Assembly (NCBI RefSeq): GCF_900104635.1
Contig: NZ_FNWC01000007.1
Coordinates: forward strand, 496,001-560,000
Length of the DNA stretch: 64,000 nucleotides
Reading direction: 5' to 3'
DNA from: Coprococcus phoceensis
GTDB taxonomy: Bacteria > Bacillota > Clostridia > Lachnospirales > Lachnospiraceae
Every line of letters begins with the position of its first letter. Position 1 is the stretch's first letter. The translations under genes and the position numbers were made by a program. Below the pieces are notes generated by a model. The model saw only the letters and a program-made list of their open reading frames with translations. It was not told where the DNA came from and did not search any database. Positions 41,163-50,277 of the stretch are shown piece after piece.

Positions 41163-41864
41163 ATGAAATCAAAAATTGGAATTGTTATTTGTGGGTTGAT
41201 GGGGGAAAAGCAGTTTGTGAGTGACGCCTATATAAAGGCGGTGAAGTCGGCAGGAGGTCTCCCGATTATTCTGCCGCTTGTCAAATCGAATGAAGTGATT
41301 GCGGACTATGTGAAACTGTGCAGCGGTTTTCTGTTTTGTGGGGGCGGTGACATTACGCCACTGCTTTTTGGAGAAGAGCCGGCACGTGGAATCGGGGAGA
41401 CGGACATTGCGTTGGATCTGTTTCAGATTCGACTTATGAAATCGATTCTTAAGAGCAAAAAGCCGGTGCTTGCCATCTGTCGTGGCATGCAGATTTTAAA
41501 TGTAGCTTGTCATGGCACAATCTGTCAGGATATAGAACTTCGAAAAGAACCTTCAATCAACCATATGCAGACAAGCATCTCGCGAAAGGACATCAGTCAT
41601 AAAGTGAATACTGTTGCTGGCAGCAGGCTGCACCGGATTATCGGAGAGTTTGCCTACACAAACAGTTTTCATCATCAGGTAATTGAGGAGGTGGGGGAAG
41701 CGCTGCAAGTTACCGGAAGAACGGCAGACGGCGTGATTGAGGCAATAGAAATGCCATCGCACCCCTTTGTGCTCGGGGTACAATGGCATCCGGAAAGCAT
41801 GTATGAAATTTCATCAGACATGCGCTATCTTTTTCGCGCATTTATGCATTTTGCAGAAAAATAA
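41163..41864 (+). CDS. C26 gamma-glutamyl hydrolase / class I glutamine amidotransferase-like protein
   Basis: A 233-residue PuuD-like hydrolase. The Cys nucleophile is in LAICRGMQILNVA, and the His and Glu in GVQWHPESMY complete the triad. GGGDITPLLFGEEP and NSFHHQVIEEVG are typical of gamma-glutamyl-GABA hydrolases. It would split gamma-glutamyl amides in the cytoplasm. The start is ATG 41163, with AAAGGATG upstream. It is divergent from the M19 dipeptidase. Confidence 0.92.
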   Translation: MKSKIGIVICGLMGEKQFVSDAYIKAVKSAGGLPIILPLVKSNEVIADYVKLCSGFLFCGGGDITPLLFGEEPARGIGETDIALDLFQIRLMKSILKSKKPVLAICRGMQILNVACHGTICQDIELRKEPSINHMQTSISRKDISHKVNTVAGSRLHRIIGEFAYTNSFHHQVIEEVGEALQVTGRTADGVIEAIEMPSHPFVLGVQWHPESMYEISSDMRYLFRAFMHFAEK

Positions 41865-41874
41865 ATTCGCAATC

Positions 41875-42828
41875 TTAGTACATCATACTATTTAATACAG
41901 ATGGATCAAATAGTAAGGAGAAAATGATGATGAAAAAGCCGACGACCAGAAATGCTACGGATATCAAGAGCAGTACGACCAGTTTCATCCGTTCTTCTTT
42001 CGCAAACAGGCTGTTTTTTGCTTGTTTTGTCCCTTTGTGAATCAGATAATTTCCGATTGTGAGTAAAAGTGGAATAGCAGCTCCGTACATCACATACATT
42101 CCAATCGAGATCAAAGGGATTCCACTGTCTGTCATAGTCGACATTTGGCTTTGGAACATCTCATTTGAGTACATGGATTTCATTACGAAAATACTAAGCA
42201 GCGGCATGGCGTTGTTGATTGCATGAAACAGTGCTCCGTAAATCATATTGTCGGTCTCATATACAATGTAGCCGAGCATAATGCCAAGCAGTGCCGTCGG
42301 AACAAATCTCCAAATATTTCCGTGAAATGCACCGAAAATCAAGCCTGTGACAACAATGGCAATCCATTTGTTTTTTCCATTGTCAAAGCTGTGCATTACA
42401 ACACCGCGAAATACGGCTTCTTCACAGATTGCAGGTGAGATGGACACAATCACAAAAGAAATTATAAATGTCAAACTTGCGAATTCCATTCCAAGACCCT
42501 GACTGACACCGATCACTTCTTCAGGGAAAAAGTATGCGATGATCATGGTGATGATCATAATTGCAAGAAATGATCCAATCCATAGTAAAATCGTCCCAAA
42601 AACAGCCGAAAGTTTTGGCTTGTGAATTGGAAAGACTTGTTTGAAATCACCTCTGACAGCAGCAGTAAGAGCAACTGCAAGCATAAGCAGAAGTATTTCG
42701 TTTAGCAAAGTACCGTAAAGTCCAAGCTTTGCTCCTAAAATTGGACTTACAAAAAATACACAGACAGCTGACAAGACCAGCATGATGATTCCGTGATATA
42801 CTTTCAGTGTTTTTCTGTTTTCTTCCAT
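41875..42828 (-). CDS. CPBP-family intramembrane protease
   Basis: A 317-residue membrane protein with about eight helices. The protease motifs are EEAVFRGVVM, FGAFHGNIW and GALFHAINNAMP. It is longer than the element-borne CPBP protein at 16755 because of a C-terminal pair of extra helices. The substrate is unknown. It stands alone and ends 10 nt from the convergent C26 gene. Confidence 0.9.
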   Translation of the reverse strand: MEENRKTLKVYHGIIMLVLSAVCVFFVSPILGAKLGLYGTLLNEILLLMLAVALTAAVRGDFKQVFPIHKPKLSAVFGTILLWIGSFLAIMIITMIIAYFFPEEVIGVSQGLGMEFASLTFIISFVIVSISPAICEEAVFRGVVMHSFDNGKNKWIAIVVTGLIFGAFHGNIWRFVPTALLGIMLGYIVYETDNMIYGALFHAINNAMPLLSIFVMKSMYSNEMFQSQMSTMTDSGIPLISIGMYVMYGAAIPLLLTIGNYLIHKGTKQAKNSLFAKEERMKLVVLLLISVAFLVVGFFIIIFSLLFDPSVLNSMMY

Positions 42829-42944
42829 ATAAAAAATATCCTTCCTAAATTATTTTGTTCTCATTATAGCATATTATCTTTCAATACAGACATAATAAAC
42901 TTGGAAACTTATTATAAATTTTTCATTATGAGGAGGAACCCATT

Positions 42945-43127
42945 ATGTCTGATATTTCTATTTTAGATTTACAGAATCTCCGTCATCTAATCGGCGGGTA
43001 TGAAACGACACACTGCAAAATGACTGATTATGCAAATCAGGCGCAGGATGCTGAGATTAAAAAACTTTTTCAAGATGCAGCGGATTCTGCAATGAAAAAT
43101 AAACAAGATCTGATGAAATTTTTGTAA
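42945..43127 (+). CDS. Small CotF-like protein, 60 residues
   Basis: A 60-residue helical protein: DLQNLRHLIGGYETTHCKMTDYANQAQDAEIKKLFQD then AMKNKQDLMKFL. The ferritin-like helix pairs resemble short spore-coat CotF proteins. It lies 15 nt before a clear coat-like protein in one operon. Ribosome site: TGAGGAGG. Confidence 0.75.
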   Translation: MSDISILDLQNLRHLIGGYETTHCKMTDYANQAQDAEIKKLFQDAADSAMKNKQDLMKFL

Positions 43128-43142
43128 GAGGGAGGAAGTAGA

Positions 43143-43400
43143 ATGAACGAGAAAACAATGGTATCGGATGCGCTTGTCGGTGTAAACGGAGAGTTGAAAA
43201 TGTTTGGAGAGATGATTCCGCAGACAGAGAACAAAGAGTTAAAACAATGCCTGAAACAGATTCGAAGCGAATGTGAAATGTCACAGGAAAAATTATATCA
43301 GGTGGCGCGTGAAAAGAGTTATTATGTTCCTGCCGCGAAGGCGACACGTGAAGAAATCGATCATGTAAAAAACATTTTGACACAACCATCTATGAAATAA
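43143..43400 (+). CDS. Spore coat protein, CotF-like
   Basis: An 85-residue protein: SDALVGVNGELKMFGEMIPQTENKELKQCLKQI, EMSQEKLYQVAREKSYYVPAAKA and DHVKNILTQP. The AxxKxYYVPAAxA motif is characteristic of the clostridial CotF-type coat proteins. It implies a spore-forming ancestry. Ribosome site: GAGGGAGG. It is the second gene of a two-gene unit. Confidence 0.85.
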   Translation: MNEKTMVSDALVGVNGELKMFGEMIPQTENKELKQCLKQIRSECEMSQEKLYQVAREKSYYVPAAKATREEIDHVKNILTQPSMK

Positions 43401-43411
43401 CATTGGTATGA

Positions 43412-43452
43412 ATTTCAGGCATCGTAAAGCAACATGCCACGGTGCCTGAAAT
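43412..43452. repeat. Long inverted repeat after the coat genes
   Basis: ATTTCAGGC (43412-43420) and GCCTGAAAT (43444-43452) pair, and the stem extends inward through CGT/ACG with mismatches. No T-run follows on the plus strand, so it is not a standard terminator. Confidence 0.5.
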
Positions 43453-43487
43453 AAAAAATAATCCCGTTCTTTTGGAGGTTTGGAAGG

Positions 43488-43964
43488 ATGAAGCATAGCT
43501 TAAAGAAATCAGAAATATTTGGTGCGATATTTGTGATGGTGTTTGGGACGTTGATGCACTTTTTTTATGATTGGTCCGGAAAGAATCCTATAGTTGCTCT
43601 GTTTGCCCCGTACAACGAATCCACCTGGGAACACTTGAAACTATTGTTTTTCCCTGTTTTGATTTATTCGGTTTTCCAATATGCATATATCGGGAAACAA
43701 TATTCGGGCTATGTTACCGGAAGACTTGCAGGAATCGTGAGTGGTGCATTGACGATTGTCATCGTTTTCTACACGTATATGGCGGTTTTCAAACATCCAA
43801 TTCTTTGGATTGATGTTACACTTTTTTATCTTAGTGTGATCGTTTGCTATCGAGTTGCTTACTCGATTACGCGGCAAGAAAAAATACCAAGGACAGCAGA
43901 AATATTGTCCGGGATTTGCCTGATTGGTATTATGCTGTCATTTTTTTATCTTTCTGTTTTGTAA
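43488..43964 (+). CDS. DUF6512-like membrane protein
   Basis: A 158-residue protein with about five hydrophobic helices. The motif FFYDWSGKNPIVALFAPYNESTWEHLKLLFFPV is characteristic of a membrane family I recall as DUF6512. The function is unknown. Ribosome site: TTGGAGGTTTGG. It stands alone. Confidence 0.7.
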   Translation: MKHSLKKSEIFGAIFVMVFGTLMHFFYDWSGKNPIVALFAPYNESTWEHLKLLFFPVLIYSVFQYAYIGKQYSGYVTGRLAGIVSGALTIVIVFYTYMAVFKHPILWIDVTLFYLSVIVCYRVAYSITRQEKIPRTAEILSGICLIGIMLSFFYLSVL

Positions 43965-44076
43965 ATGGATTTTTGAAAACTAGAAATTTGCCCGATATTT
44001 TTATTGCTACAATGCGTTAAAGTGTGATAGTATGTAGAAGATACAAATGTATCAAATACATATTTGAGAGGTTATT

Positions 44077-45390
44077 ATGGATAAAAGAGAGAAATTTACA
44101 AGCAAGCTTGGCTTTGTTATGGCTTGCATCGGTTCAGCAATTGGACTTGGTAACATATGGATGTTTCCATATCGATTAGGTGCCTACGGAGGGGCAGCGT
44201 TTTTGATTCCGTATTTTATCTTTGTATTCATTCTGGGAACAACCGGATTGATTACAGAGTTCGCATTTGGACGGCATTTTAGTGGCGGATCGATGACAGG
44301 TATTATGACCGTGTTCAAAGAAAAGAAATTAAAAGGCGGGAAAATTGTCGGGATGCTTCCGGCGATCGGTCTGCTTGGAATCTTTATGTTTTACAATATT
44401 GTTGTGGGATGGATTCTAAAATATTTTGTTTTAAGCGGAACTGGGAAATTAAAGACAATCGATAAGGATACATATTTCAATCAGTTTGCAGGTTCTTCGG
44501 CATCTATTCCGTGGGATGCGATTGCGATTGTACTTACGGTAGTAGTAATTTGTGCGGGAGTAATTAAGGGAATCGAGAGAGTCAGCAAGATTATCATGCC
44601 GGCGCTGTTTGTGATCTTTATCTTACTTGCGATTCGATCTTTATCGCTTCCGGGATCTATGGAAGGGGTAAAATTTTTACTGCAGCCGAAATGGCATCAT
44701 TTGCTGGAGCCAGATACATGGGTTATGGCGCTTGGACAGGCATTCTTTACGGTATCGCTTAATGGATGTGGAATGGTCGTATATGGAAGTTACCTGAAAA
44801 AAGATTACAATATTCCAAAACTTGCAATCAGTACAGCAGTGCTTGACACATTGGCAGCAGTGCTTGCGTCATTTGTGATCATGCCCGCAGTATTTGCATT
44901 TGGTCTGGATGTCAATGCGGGACCGCCACTTCTGTTTATGACGATGCCGATCATCTTTGATAAGATGCCGGGAGGAACGATTATTGCGATTGTATTCTTC
45001 TTAAGTTTGTTCTTTGCAGCAATTTCTTCTTCCATCAATATGCTGGAAGGTGTTGTGGAGGCAATTATATCAAACACAAAATTAACGCGTGTAAAAGCGG
45101 TCATTCTTGTTGGTGTAGTGACATTTGTACTGTCGATTCCATTAAACTTAAGCATGACAACATTTGACAATTTTACAAACTTGATTACAGTAGTTGTCTC
45201 ACCGGTCATGGCGTTGCTGGTATTGATTGTATTCTACTATCTCTATGATGCGAAGAAAGCGCTTGCGGGAATCAACGAAGGTGCAGAAAAGCCGCTTGGC
45301 AATACATTTTTATACTTTGCAAAATATGTGTTTACGATTGTGACGATTTTGGTTGTTGTTCTTGGAATTGCATATGGAGGAATTGGGTAA
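44077..45390 (+). CDS. Neurotransmitter:sodium symporter-family transporter
   Basis: A 437-residue NSS/SNF transporter with about eleven helices. The first helix has FVMACIGSAIGLGNIWMFPYRLGAYGGAAFL, containing the Na+ and substrate binding unwound turn; YNIVVGWIL and AISSSINMLEGVVEAI are other marks. These carriers import amino acids with Na+. Upstream, CAAATGTAT and ATACATATTTG flank the start region (44044-44066), possibly an operator. Confidence 0.93.
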   Translation: MDKREKFTSKLGFVMACIGSAIGLGNIWMFPYRLGAYGGAAFLIPYFIFVFILGTTGLITEFAFGRHFSGGSMTGIMTVFKEKKLKGGKIVGMLPAIGLLGIFMFYNIVVGWILKYFVLSGTGKLKTIDKDTYFNQFAGSSASIPWDAIAIVLTVVVICAGVIKGIERVSKIIMPALFVIFILLAIRSLSLPGSMEGVKFLLQPKWHHLLEPDTWVMALGQAFFTVSLNGCGMVVYGSYLKKDYNIPKLAISTAVLDTLAAVLASFVIMPAVFAFGLDVNAGPPLLFMTMPIIFDKMPGGTIIAIVFFLSLFFAAISSSINMLEGVVEAIISNTKLTRVKAVILVGVVTFVLSIPLNLSMTTFDNFTNLITVVVSPVMALLVLIVFYYLYDAKKALAGINEGAEKPLGNTFLYFAKYVFTIVTILVVVLGIAYGGIG

Positions 45391-45422
45391 ACATTCGATT
45401 TTTCCAGAAAAAAGAAAATGCG

Positions 45423-45457
45423 GGTTGTAATAAAAAATTACAATCTGTATTTTTTTG
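45423..45457 (+). terminator. Rho-independent terminator
   Basis: GGTTGTAAT and ATTACAATC pair (one wobble) across a 5-nt loop and are followed by TGTATTTTTTTG. Confidence 0.85.
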
Positions 45458-45476
45458 TAGTATTTATGGAAAAAGC

Positions 45477-45507
45477 TTGACTGTGCCCTAAGGGAACATG
45501 ATATAAA
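45477..45507 (+). promoter_or_regulatory. MerR-type promoter with 19-nt spacer
   Basis: TTGACT (45477-45482) and TATAAA (45502-45507) are separated by 19 nt that contain the dyad GTGCCCTAAGGGAAC. An over-long spacer with a central dyad is the signature of promoters activated by MerR regulators, and a MerR gene follows immediately. Confidence 0.88.
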
Positions 45508-45540
45508 AAAGATAGAAATAGCATAAAGGAGGTGGGGAAG

Positions 45541-46395
45541 ATGCGAATAAAAGAAGTCGAAGATTTGACGGGACTTACAAGAAAAGCGATTCGCTATTAT
45601 GAAGAGAATGGACTGATTCAGACTGTCAAGGGGGCAAATGGATATAAAGAGTATGATGAGGAGACTGTAAAATGTCTTTTGGAGATTAAAAAATTACGTC
45701 TTTTGGATTTTTCCGTAAGCGACATTGCAGCTTATCAAAATGATCGGAATTGGGAACAGATTGTGAAAGAAAAAATAGAAGAAACAGAGGATGCAATTAA
45801 AACCGCCGGAAGGCGAAAAAAACTGTTAGAGCAGGTTCAAAAAGGAAAGACGCTTTCGGAACTTGATGTAGAGCAAGAATTGTGGAAAAAGAAGATGGGA
45901 ATACAGGAAATTTTGACGAAAAATAGTGTGTTTGGAATCTGTAATCTCATATTGTTTGGCATTGTTCACATTTGGTTAATCGGTGAATGGAATCAGATGA
46001 AAGAGATAGAACTTTCGAATACAATTCTGTTCGGGCAGTGTATGCTGACGGCATTTTTCTGTATATGGAACGCACATTTAGAGAAAGAAAGCAGAAAGCG
46101 TGGCATATTTCTTCGGCAACAAAAGTGGTATGAAAAAGCACTTATGTTGATTTTGTTTACACTCACCTATATAGTTGCCGGTCAGATGGAACTTTGCTGG
46201 ATAGGAGTGCTTGGAGTGCGAATCACACAGATCCAGCAAGAAAAAGGACAGTTCTTTATGGCAATGGGAGAATTTTTATGGGAAGTTCCGAGGATGCTGT
46301 TTATTATAGGTATGTTTGGAATTGAAATACTACTTTTAATATTGGGATTTTTTGCCTGTGGAAAAAAAGCGGGAGAATTTCTAATTGACAGGTAA
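45541..46395 (+). CDS. MerR-family regulator with C-terminal membrane domain
   Basis: A 284-residue protein. The N-terminal MerR HTH is RIKEVEDLTGLTRKAIRYYEENGLIQ, followed by the wing and a coiled-coil (QIVKEKIEETEDAIKTAGRRKKLLEQ). From about residue 120 there are four to five hydrophobic helices (GICNLILFGIVHIWLIG, ILFGQCMLTAFFCIWNAHL, ALMLILFTLTYIVAG, MLFIIGMFGIEILLLILGFFAC). A membrane-tethered MerR is unusual and would sense the envelope. The start at 45541 follows AAAGGAGGTG. It is autoregulated in all likelihood through the 19-nt-spacer promoter. Confidence 0.88.
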   Translation: MRIKEVEDLTGLTRKAIRYYEENGLIQTVKGANGYKEYDEETVKCLLEIKKLRLLDFSVSDIAAYQNDRNWEQIVKEKIEETEDAIKTAGRRKKLLEQVQKGKTLSELDVEQELWKKKMGIQEILTKNSVFGICNLILFGIVHIWLIGEWNQMKEIELSNTILFGQCMLTAFFCIWNAHLEKESRKRGIFLRQQKWYEKALMLILFTLTYIVAGQMELCWIGVLGVRITQIQQEKGQFFMAMGEFLWEVPRMLFIIGMFGIEILLLILGFFACGKKAGEFLIDR

Positions 46396-46469
46396 ATTTT
46401 ATTATGTTAAGCTTTTGTAAGAATCGTGTAAAAATTTAGAAAAATGATAAGATTTACGGAGGCAATTCT

Positions 46470-46823
46470 ATGGATAGGAAAAATATGGCATTGATATTAA
46501 GCATATTTCTATTTGTGGGATTGCTTTTTTCAGTGGATCCCTTAGAGCGAGAGCGGGATTATAATTATGGTGAGACACATCAGATTTATTCTGCCGGTGC
46601 AGGTTTGACAAGCGGAGTCAGCGCAATCAAGACAGTCAGGCGTATCCAAACAACACTCATTTATTGTCTGTTTCTGACTTGGAAAATTTTATATGGAAAA
46701 ACTGAAAAATGGATTAAGTTATATTTAAAGAGAATGAAGATGCTCTATTTTCTGAAACAGGTTCGAGTCTCGCAGCGGATGGATGGGAAAAAACGAAAAG
46801 AGCAGCTATATGCAACTCAGTGA
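46470..46823 (+). CDS. Hypothetical protein, possibly degraded
   Basis: A 117-residue frame with a good ribosome site (ACGGAGGC). It begins with one hydrophobic helix (ALILSIFLFVGLLF) and a polar stretch, then becomes very basic with no recognisable fold (YLKRMKMLYFLKQVRVSQRMDGKKRKEQ). The composition change near residue 55 suggests a frameshift or deletion in a longer membrane-anchored gene. No family is recognised. It precedes the Na/Pi transporter by 42 nt. Confidence 0.5.
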   Translation: MDRKNMALILSIFLFVGLLFSVDPLERERDYNYGETHQIYSAGAGLTSGVSAIKTVRRIQTTLIYCLFLTWKILYGKTEKWIKLYLKRMKMLYFLKQVRVSQRMDGKKRKEQLYATQ

Positions 46824-46865
46824 TCAAAATTATTGCAAAAGAGGAGAATAGGAGATAAATAAACA

Positions 46866-48497
46866 ATGGAATTAAATGATATACTATTGTTGCTTGGAGG
46901 ACTTGCATTGTTCTTGTACGGTATGCAGATGATGGGAAATGGTCTTGAGACAGCAGCAGGAAACAAGATGAAAAGCATCTTGGAAAAATTGACATCAAAC
47001 AGAATCAAAGGGGTTCTTGTCGGGGCTGCGATCACAGCAGTAATCCAGTCGTCTTCGGCGACAACCGTCATGGTCGTAGGGTTTGTAAACTCTGGATTGA
47101 TGACATTGAATCAGGCTGTATGGGTAATTATGGGTGCCAATATCGGTACGACGATTACCGGACAGCTGATCGCACTTGATATTGATGTGATTGCACCGCT
47201 ATTTGCGTTTGCTGGTGTTGCGGTCATTATGTTTGCAAAAAATGAAAAAATCAAACATATCAGTGAGATTTTTGCCGGACTTGGTGTATTATTTATTGGT
47301 ATGGGTATGATGGGAGATGCGATGGCGCCGCTTCAGCAGTCAGAGACGTTCATCGGCTTTATGGCGAACTTTAACAACCCGCTTGTTGGCATTTTGATCG
47401 GTGCGGTATTTACTGCGATTATACAGTCGTCTTCTGCATCAGTTGGTATTTTGCAGGCACTTGCAAGCACAGGTGCGATTCCGCTTTCGAGTGCAGTGTT
47501 TATCTTGTTTGGACAGAATATCGGAACCTGTATTACAGCAGTGCTGGCATCTATCGGAACAAAGGTAAATGCAAAGAGAACGACGGTAATCCACTTGATG
47601 TTCAACATTATTGGTACGGTTTTATTCTCGGTAATCTGTCTGATCACTCCATTTACAGACTGGATTGCAGCGCTGACACCGGATAATCCGGTAGCACAGA
47701 TTGCCAATGTACATACAACATTCAATATTGTCACTACTTTAGTACTTCTTCCATTTGGAACACTTATGGCGAAAGCTGCCAAGGTGCTTCTGCCGGATAA
47801 AGAAGGACAGGAAGAGGATATCAAGCGATTGAAATATATCCGTCCATTTGAAAACAACCATACAGTCGGACATGCTGCAATGGTGATTAGCCAGATTGAA
47901 AATGAGGTAGAACGTATGCTTCAGATGGTAAAAAAGAACACAGAAGGTTGTTTTCGTGCTGTAATCAAAAATGATCAAAATATGGTTGCAGATTTGGAGG
48001 ACAGAGAACAGTATATCGATTATCTGAATAAAGAGATTTCAAAATATATTGTACATCTGATGACAACAGAGATGACGATTCAGGATTCTCAGAAGTTAAA
48101 CGCCTACTATCGAATCATCGGAGATTTGGAGAGAATTGGAGATCATGCAATCAACTTTGTGGACTATCTGCACAATATGAGTGAGTGGGATATCAAATTT
48201 TCACAGTCAGCAATTGAGTCGTTAGAGCAGATGAAAGATCTTTGTACAGAGACATTAGAAGGAATCAGCAAAGAAAATATGAATGGCAGAAAGCATGTGT
48301 TAGAGATTGCAGCAAAGAACGAACAGCGTATTGATGATATGCAGGAAAGTCTTTTGAAAGGGCAGATTGAGAGAATGCAGTCTGGAAAATGCAGTGCAGA
48401 AGCAGGGGTTATCCTGTCTGAGATGCTCACTGATTTTGAACGAATCGGGGATCATGCACTGAATATTGCAGAAAAATATGAAGAGATGCAAATGTAA
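46866..48497 (+). CDS. Na/Pi cotransporter family protein with PhoU domain
   Basis: A 543-residue protein. Two NptA repeats with the duplicated GAAITAVIQSSSATTVMVVG and GAVFTAIIQSSSASVGIL motifs form the Na+/phosphate transport core (residues 1-310, about eight helices). The C-terminal ~220 residues are PhoU-like helical bundles (MEIAD-type repeats DLERIGDHAINF and DFERIGDHALNI). It imports phosphate with Na+. Length matches the family. It ends at a long terminator. Confidence 0.93.
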   Translation: MELNDILLLLGGLALFLYGMQMMGNGLETAAGNKMKSILEKLTSNRIKGVLVGAAITAVIQSSSATTVMVVGFVNSGLMTLNQAVWVIMGANIGTTITGQLIALDIDVIAPLFAFAGVAVIMFAKNEKIKHISEIFAGLGVLFIGMGMMGDAMAPLQQSETFIGFMANFNNPLVGILIGAVFTAIIQSSSASVGILQALASTGAIPLSSAVFILFGQNIGTCITAVLASIGTKVNAKRTTVIHLMFNIIGTVLFSVICLITPFTDWIAALTPDNPVAQIANVHTTFNIVTTLVLLPFGTLMAKAAKVLLPDKEGQEEDIKRLKYIRPFENNHTVGHAAMVISQIENEVERMLQMVKKNTEGCFRAVIKNDQNMVADLEDREQYIDYLNKEISKYIVHLMTTEMTIQDSQKLNAYYRIIGDLERIGDHAINFVDYLHNMSEWDIKFSQSAIESLEQMKDLCTETLEGISKENMNGRKHVLEIAAKNEQRIDDMQESLLKGQIERMQSGKCSAEAGVILSEMLTDFERIGDHALNIAEKYEEMQM

Positions 48498-48502
48498 TAG
48501 AG

Positions 48503-48542
48503 ATAGATAAAGAGGACCGAAAATCGGTCCTCTTTGTCTATC
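48503..48542. terminator. Bidirectional terminator
   Basis: ATAGATAAAGAGGACCGA and its complement (TCGGTCCTCTTTGTCTAT) form an 18-bp stem with one mismatch and a 3-nt loop. It ends both the Na/Pi transporter gene and the convergent argG. Confidence 0.92.
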
Positions 48543-48545
48543 TGA

Positions 48546-49775
48546 TTATTTGTTGTTTTCCTTTTCGACTTCAGCCATTTTCATTGCGCGAACTTTGAGC
48601 GGAAGACCGAACAGTGTGATGAATCCGTCGGCATCGTGATGGTCGTATAAGTCGCCTGTTGTAAAGCTTGCCAAAGATTCACTGTACAGTGAGTATGGAG
48701 AAGTTGTTCCGGCTTTGATGATATTTCCTTTGTAGAGTTTGAATTTTACTTCTCCGGTTACATATTCCTGTGTGGATTCGATGAAAGCTTGAACTGCTTC
48801 GCGAAGTGGTGTGAACCATTTTCCTTCGTATACAATCTGAGCAAGTTTGTTACCCATATCTTTTTTCACTTCATATGTAGCACGGTCTAATACCAGTTCC
48901 TCTAATTGTTGGTGAGCTTCCATAAGGATTGTTCCACCTGGTGTCTCGTATACACCACGAGATTTCATACCTACCACACGGTTTTCTACGATGTCAACGA
49001 TACCGATACCATGTTTTCCACCGAGTTCGTTCAATGTTGTAATGATCTCGGAAACTTTCATCTGTGTGCCGTTTACACTGGTAGGAACACCTTTTTCAAA
49101 TGTCATTGTCACATATTCCCCTTCATCTGGCGCTTTTTCTGGAGTGACACCAAGCACGAGCAAATTGTCATAATCTGGTTCCTGAGCAGGATCTTCTAAT
49201 TCCAATCCCTCGTGGCTGATATGCCATAAGTTACGGTCACGGCTGTAGCTGTGGCTTGCGTCAAATGGAAGGTCGATACCATGTGCTTTGCAGTATTCGA
49301 TCTCTTCCTCACGAGACTGCATTGTCCAAATATCTGTCATTCTCCAAGGAGCAATAATCTTTAAATCAGGAGCAAGTGCTTTGATGCCGAGTTCAAAACG
49401 AATTTGGTCATTTCCTTTTCCGGTAGCACCGTGGCAGATGGCTGTAGCGCCTTCTTTTCTTGCGATTTCAACCAATTTTTTTGCGATTCCCGGACGAGCC
49501 ATAGAAGTTCCAAGTAAATATTTGTTTTCGTAGATGGCATTTGCCTGAACGCAAGGAACGATATAGTCATCACAGAATTCGTCAATGATGTTTTCAATAT
49601 ATAATTTAGATGCTCCGGATAATTTTGCACGTTCTTCCAATCCGTCTAATTCTTCGCCCTGCCCACAGTCAATGCAGCAGCAGATGACATCGTAATCAAA
49701 ATTTTCTTTTAACCAAGGGATGATGGCAGTTGTATCAAGTCCGCCAGAATATGCTAAAACTACTTTTTCTTTCAT
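48546..49775 (-). CDS. argG: Argininosuccinate synthase
   Basis: A 409-residue ATP-dependent ligase joining citrulline and aspartate in arginine synthesis. It has the ATP-pyrophosphatase P-loop [15 protein letters not shown] at the N-terminus, [15 protein letters not shown] in the middle and [20 protein letters not shown] for substrate binding. Full length. Ribosome site: TAGGAGGC. No argH is adjacent. Transcribed opposite to proBA and the argCJBD operon. Confidence 0.97.
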   Translation of the reverse strand: MKEKVVLAYSGGLDTTAIIPWLKENFDYDVICCCIDCGQGEELDGLEERAKLSGASKLYIENIIDEFCDDYIVPCVQANAIYENKYLLGTSMARPGIAKKLVEIARKEGATAICHGATGKGNDQIRFELGIKALAPDLKIIAPWRMTDIWTMQSREEEIEYCKAHGIDLPFDASHSYSRDRNLWHISHEGLELEDPAQEPDYDNLLVLGVTPEKAPDEGEYVTMTFEKGVPTSVNGTQMKVSEIITTLNELGGKHGIGIVDIVENRVVGMKSRGVYETPGGTILMEAHQQLEELVLDRATYEVKKDMGNKLAQIVYEGKWFTPLREAVQAFIESTQEYVTGEVKFKLYKGNIIKAGTTSPYSLYSESLASFTTGDLYDHHDADGFITLFGLPLKVRAMKMAEVEKENNK

Positions 49776-49818
49776 AATGTAATGCCTCCTAAACTTTTTT
49801 TACTGTTCAACTAAGGTT

Positions 49819-49902
49819 ACTATACTCCTATTTTTTGCATAAATCAAGTGTAAATTGCAAAAAAATAATAAAATATGCAAAAAACATGAATAAATATTCC
49901 AT
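49819..49902 (-). promoter_or_regulatory. argG promoter with ArgR-box-like sites
   Basis: On the minus strand TTGATT (49842-49847) and TATAGT (49819-49824) are 17 nt apart. TTGCAT/ATTGCAA arms (about 49835-49860) bracket the -35 box. A further site at 49885-49902, CATGAATAAATATTCCAT, closely fits the ArgR box pattern. Repression by ArgR plus arginine is inferred. Confidence 0.7.
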
Positions 49903-49940
49903 TAAAGAGATGCGCTTTCCTGATTTAGCGTAGAAAACTA

Positions 49941-49968
49941 TTGACAAAAGCCAAAAGAGGTGTAGAAT
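49941..49968 (+). promoter_or_regulatory. Promoter of the proBA leader
   Basis: TTGACA (49941-49946) and TAGAAT (49963-49968) are 16 nt apart, 310 nt before proB. Confidence 0.65.
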
Positions 49969-50011
49969 AAAAAAATAAAAATATCACACAGAAAAGGTTG
50001 GAGAATGAGTT

Positions 50012-50134
50012 ATGGAAGAAAGACAGTATCATGTAACTTATAATTTCATAAAAAGATCTAATCGAAAGCTGCCTATTACACGCAGTGTTGTTTTTGTGCC
50101 GTGCAATCCCCTCGGGGTGTTCAGCGAAGCATAA
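50012..50134 (+). CDS. Small leader ORF, 40 residues
   Basis: ATG 50012 has a GGAGAATGAG ribosome site and encodes a 40-residue basic peptide (MEERQYHVTYNFIKRSNRKL ... CNPLGVFSEA) that matches nothing I recognise. It lies between a promoter and a terminator, all upstream of proB. It holds only two prolines, so a classical proline attenuator peptide is doubtful. It could be a small protein or the remnant of a longer gene. Confidence 0.4.
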   Translation: MEERQYHVTYNFIKRSNRKLPITRSVVFVPCNPLGVFSEA

Positions 50135-50187
50135 ATTCAATATTGTAGTTGTAGAGAAGTAGATGCTGTGTCTGCCAAGGAATATTC

Positions 50188-50227
50188 AGGGTAGAAGTAT
50201 TTGTTGTATACTTCTATCCTGTTTTTG
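50188..50227 (+). terminator. Terminator between leader ORF and proB
   Basis: AGGGTAGAAGTAT and ATACTTCTATCCT form a 13-bp stem with one wobble and a 7-nt loop, followed by GTTTTTGCG. With no other clear promoter before proB, it may act as an attenuator. Confidence 0.8.
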
Positions 50228-50277
50228 CGTTTAAACGGCATAGGGCATAGAAAGAAGCAGAACAAGAGGTGTGTGAA

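Noticed and set aside
43412..43452. Rho-independent terminator after the coat genes
   Set aside because: The inverted repeat is strong but no T-run follows it on the plus strand; it is listed as a repeat.
49941..50277. T-box riboswitch upstream of proB
   Set aside because: The AGGGTGGNACCGCG antiterminator block is absent; only a promoter, small ORF and terminator are visible.
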